A stretch of DNA of 32,558 nucleotides, taken from positions 1 to 32,558 of the forward strand of contig NZ_CAJLKP010000068.1 of NCBI RefSeq assembly GCF_905207245.1. Direction: 5' to 3'. Every line of letters starts with the position of its first letter. The stretch's first letter is position 1. The notes under the pieces were generated by a model. That model was not told the origin of the DNA and did no database searches. It worked only from the letters and a program-made list of their open reading frames with translations. Positions 30,832 through 32,558 of the stretch are shown one piece after another. The translations under genes were made by a program, and so were the position numbers. The stretch comes from an uncultured Bacteroides sp. Lineage in GTDB: Bacteria; Bacteroidota; Bacteroidia; Bacteroidales; Bacteroidaceae.

Positions 30832-32487
30832 TTATGATAATTGGAACATCTTCAAGTCATCTTCCACATCACTGATGGTACCTATCTGAAAAGTATCTAC
30901 CAAGACTTTTGCCACATTGGGCGACAGGAAGGCAGGTAGCGTAGGTCCTAAATGGATTTTCTTCACACCCAGACTCAACAGAGCCAGCAGTACGATAACA
31001 GCTTTCTGCTCGTACCAGGCAATGTTATACACAATCGGGAGTTCGTTGATATCATTCAGTTCGAACACTTCTTTCAGCTTCATTGCAATGACTGCCAGTG
31101 AATAGCTGTCGTTGCACTGTCCTGCATCCAGTACACGTGGAATGCCGTTGATATCTCCCAGAGGCAACTTATTGTAACGATACTTGGCACAACCTGCTGT
31201 CAGGATGACTGTATCTTTAGGCAGCGCTTTGGCGAATTCGGTATAATAATCACGGCTCTTCATACGCCCGTCGCAACCTGCCATAACCACAAAGCGACGA
31301 ATAGCACCGCTCTTCACGGCATCTACCACTTTATCTGCCAGTTGCAACACCTGATTATGGGCAAAACCACCGATGATTTCTCCATGTTCTATTTCCGTAG
31401 GCGGCTGGCATTGCTTGGCTATCTCGATAATTTCGGAGAAGTCTTTTCTGCCTTCGGCATCTGCCTGAATGTACTTGCAGCCGGGATATCCGGTGGAATT
31501 TGTTGTAAACATACGTTCTTTATATTCAGCATTTGCCAACGGGGGGACGATACAGTTTGTTGTAAACAGGATAGGCCCATTGAAGGTGGTGAACTCTTCA
31601 CGCTGCTTCCACCAGGCATTTCCATAGTTGCCTACGAAGTGGGAATACTTCTTGAAAGCAGGATAATAGTGAGCAGGAAGCATTTCGCTATGTGTGTACA
31701 CGTCGACTCCCGTACCTTCGGTTTGCTTCAATAGTTCTTCCATATCTTTCAGGTCGTGGCCGCTTATCAGGATACCCGGACGCTTCCCTACTCCGATATT
31801 TACTTTTGTCATTTCCGGATTTCCATAGCGTTCGGTATTCGCTTTATCCAGTAAAGCCATAGTCTTCACACCGTATTCTCCGGTCTGGAGCACCATCTTC
31901 ACCCACTCGCCTGCCGGAAGTGATTTTGTGGCAGTGGCAGCCAAAGCATGTTGCATAAAAGTATGGATAGAAGCATCGTCATATCCCAAACGCATGGCAT
32001 GTTCCAGATATGCCGCCATACCTTTCAGACCATAGGTCATCAATTCTTTCAGGGAACGCAGGTCTATGTCGGGGTCACGCAACACACCCACGCTTTCCGC
32101 CTTGGAAGCATACTCATCACGTCCGCCCTGCCATTGCAATTCGTCGATTTCAGGCAAGGAAATACCTTTTTCTTTGGCTTCTTCTATTAAACGGTTACGC
32201 AATGCCATACCTTTATCCACCCTGTTCAGAATGCTTTCATCATCGAAGTTGGCATTTGTAATGGTACAGAATAAGGCATCCACAACAAAACGGTTCACTT
32301 CGGCAGCTACAGAATGTCCGGCGTTACGGAATTCATCGGTAACGACTGATATTCCACGTACCACGAACATCAGCAAATCCATTGCCTTTGCTGTATGACT
32401 TTCTTTTCCACACACACCTTTCAGGATACAACCGGTGCCTTTCATTGTCTCCTGGCACTGGTAACAAAACATTTTAGCTTCCATCAT
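30832..32487 (-). CDS. hcp: Hybrid cluster protein (hydroxylamine / nitric oxide reductase)
   Basis: This 551-residue cytoplasmic protein has a class I N-terminal cluster motif C-x2-C-x8-C-x5-C (C8, C11, C20, C26 in FCYQCQETMKGTGC onward). The hybrid-cluster ligands are all visible in order: H in GILISGHDL, E in YTHSEML, C in TNCIVPP, C in VVMAGCDGRMKS (persulfide candidate), C in LTAGCAKYRYN, C in LDAGQCNDSY, and E/K in IAWYEQKAV. Hcp reduces NO or hydroxylamine during nitrosative stress. Starts at 32487, 32484 or 32472 (MFCYQC) are possible. The promoter lies beyond the window end, so membership of the GGGTATT regulon cannot be tested. No hcr reductase gene is beside it here; flavodoxin or ferredoxin could be donors. 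Confidence 0.96.
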   Translation of the reverse strand: MMEAKMFCYQCQETMKGTGCILKGVCGKESHTAKAMDLLMFVVRGISVVTDEFRNAGHSVAAEVNRFVVDALFCTITNANFDDESILNRVDKGMALRNRLIEEAKEKGISLPEIDELQWQGGRDEYASKAESVGVLRDPDIDLRSLKELMTYGLKGMAAYLEHAMRLGYDDASIHTFMQHALAATATKSLPAGEWVKMVLQTGEYGVKTMALLDKANTERYGNPEMTKVNIGVGKRPGILISGHDLKDMEELLKQTEGTGVDVYTHSEMLPAHYYPAFKKYSHFVGNYGNAWWKQREEFTTFNGPILFTTNCIVPPLANAEYKERMFTTNSTGYPGCKYIQADAEGRKDFSEIIEIAKQCQPPTEIEHGEIIGGFAHNQVLQLADKVVDAVKSGAIRRFVVMAGCDGRMKSRDYYTEFAKALPKDTVILTAGCAKYRYNKLPLGDINGIPRVLDAGQCNDSYSLAVIAMKLKEVFELNDINELPIVYNIAWYEQKAVIVLLALLSLGVKKIHLGPTLPAFLSPNVAKVLVDTFQIGTISDVEDDLKMFQLS

Positions 32488-32515
32488 CTTATTCTTTTTA
32501 TTTAGTTATGAATCA

Positions 32516-32536
32516 GCTACGAGCTACAAGCTACAA
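32516..32536. repeat. Three tandem 7-bp GCTACAA units upstream of hcp
   Basis: GCTACGA, GCTACAA and GCTACAA follow one another, 29-49 bp upstream of the hcp start. Such short heptamer iterations are frequent in Bacteroides intergenic DNA. They may be in the hcp leader and could vary in number, but no function is shown. Confidence 0.6.
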
Positions 32537-32558
32537 GTGCCTTTCGGAACATAGCGCA

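Overview
The window looks like a chromosomal segment of a gut Bacteroides or close relative. Supporting signs are exact matches to the Bacteroides -7 promoter box (TAnnTTTG) upstream of several genes, AT-rich intergenic DNA with few Shine-Dalgarno sequences, a one-polypeptide hybrid two-component system with beta-propeller sensor and AraC output, lipoproteins with acidic residues after the lipid cysteine, an HU-like gene followed by a 'smalltalk' micro-gene, and a CcsBA-type cytochrome c synthase. No IS element, phage gene, CRISPR array, tRNA or rRNA was seen.

Layout. 1-800: HU-like DNA-binding protein, a 31-residue smalltalk-type peptide and a strong terminator. 998-8154: two convergent hybrid sensor kinases, one with a periplasmic binding-protein-like sensor and C-terminal receiver, the other a 1336-residue HTCS. 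8712-10729: sucC-sucD. 10767-11639: a PdxK/PdxY-type kinase on the opposite strand. 11918-15592: a soluble PAS/GAF histidine kinase and an Fsr-like MFS exporter. 15721-16245: flavodoxin. 16337-25598 (minus strand): a compact seven-gene unit read as porin, imelysin lipoprotein, di-haem oxidoreductase lipoprotein (DUF1111/DHOR), second porin, mono-haem c-type lipoprotein, large Rid-family protein, CcsBA. 25712-26796: a divergent pair encoding a two-TM protein with a CxCxxC loop and a TetR-family regulator. 26797-27157: a non-coding stretch with five 22-bp tandem repeats. 27158-30705: an ABC exporter-fold heterodimer. 30832-32487 (minus strand): hybrid cluster protein Hcp.

The main discovery is a shared promoter signature. 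Four promoters carry TGGGTATTKCM followed, exactly 23 nt after the GGGTATT core, by ACTTTGC, 19-28 nt before a start codon. They drive flavodoxin, the porin/imelysin/cytochrome operon, the CxCxxC membrane protein and tetR. This suggests one local regulon linking iron-sparing electron transfer (flavodoxin), a candidate surface iron/electron-transfer apparatus (imelysin, DUF1111 cytochrome, c-type lipoprotein, two porins), its cytochrome maturase, and a regulator sitting next to an exporter-fold ABC pair. The DNA signature is directly visible. The iron/redox interpretation rests on family knowledge (imelysin, DUF1111 and flavodoxin are commonly iron-responsive) and is inference.
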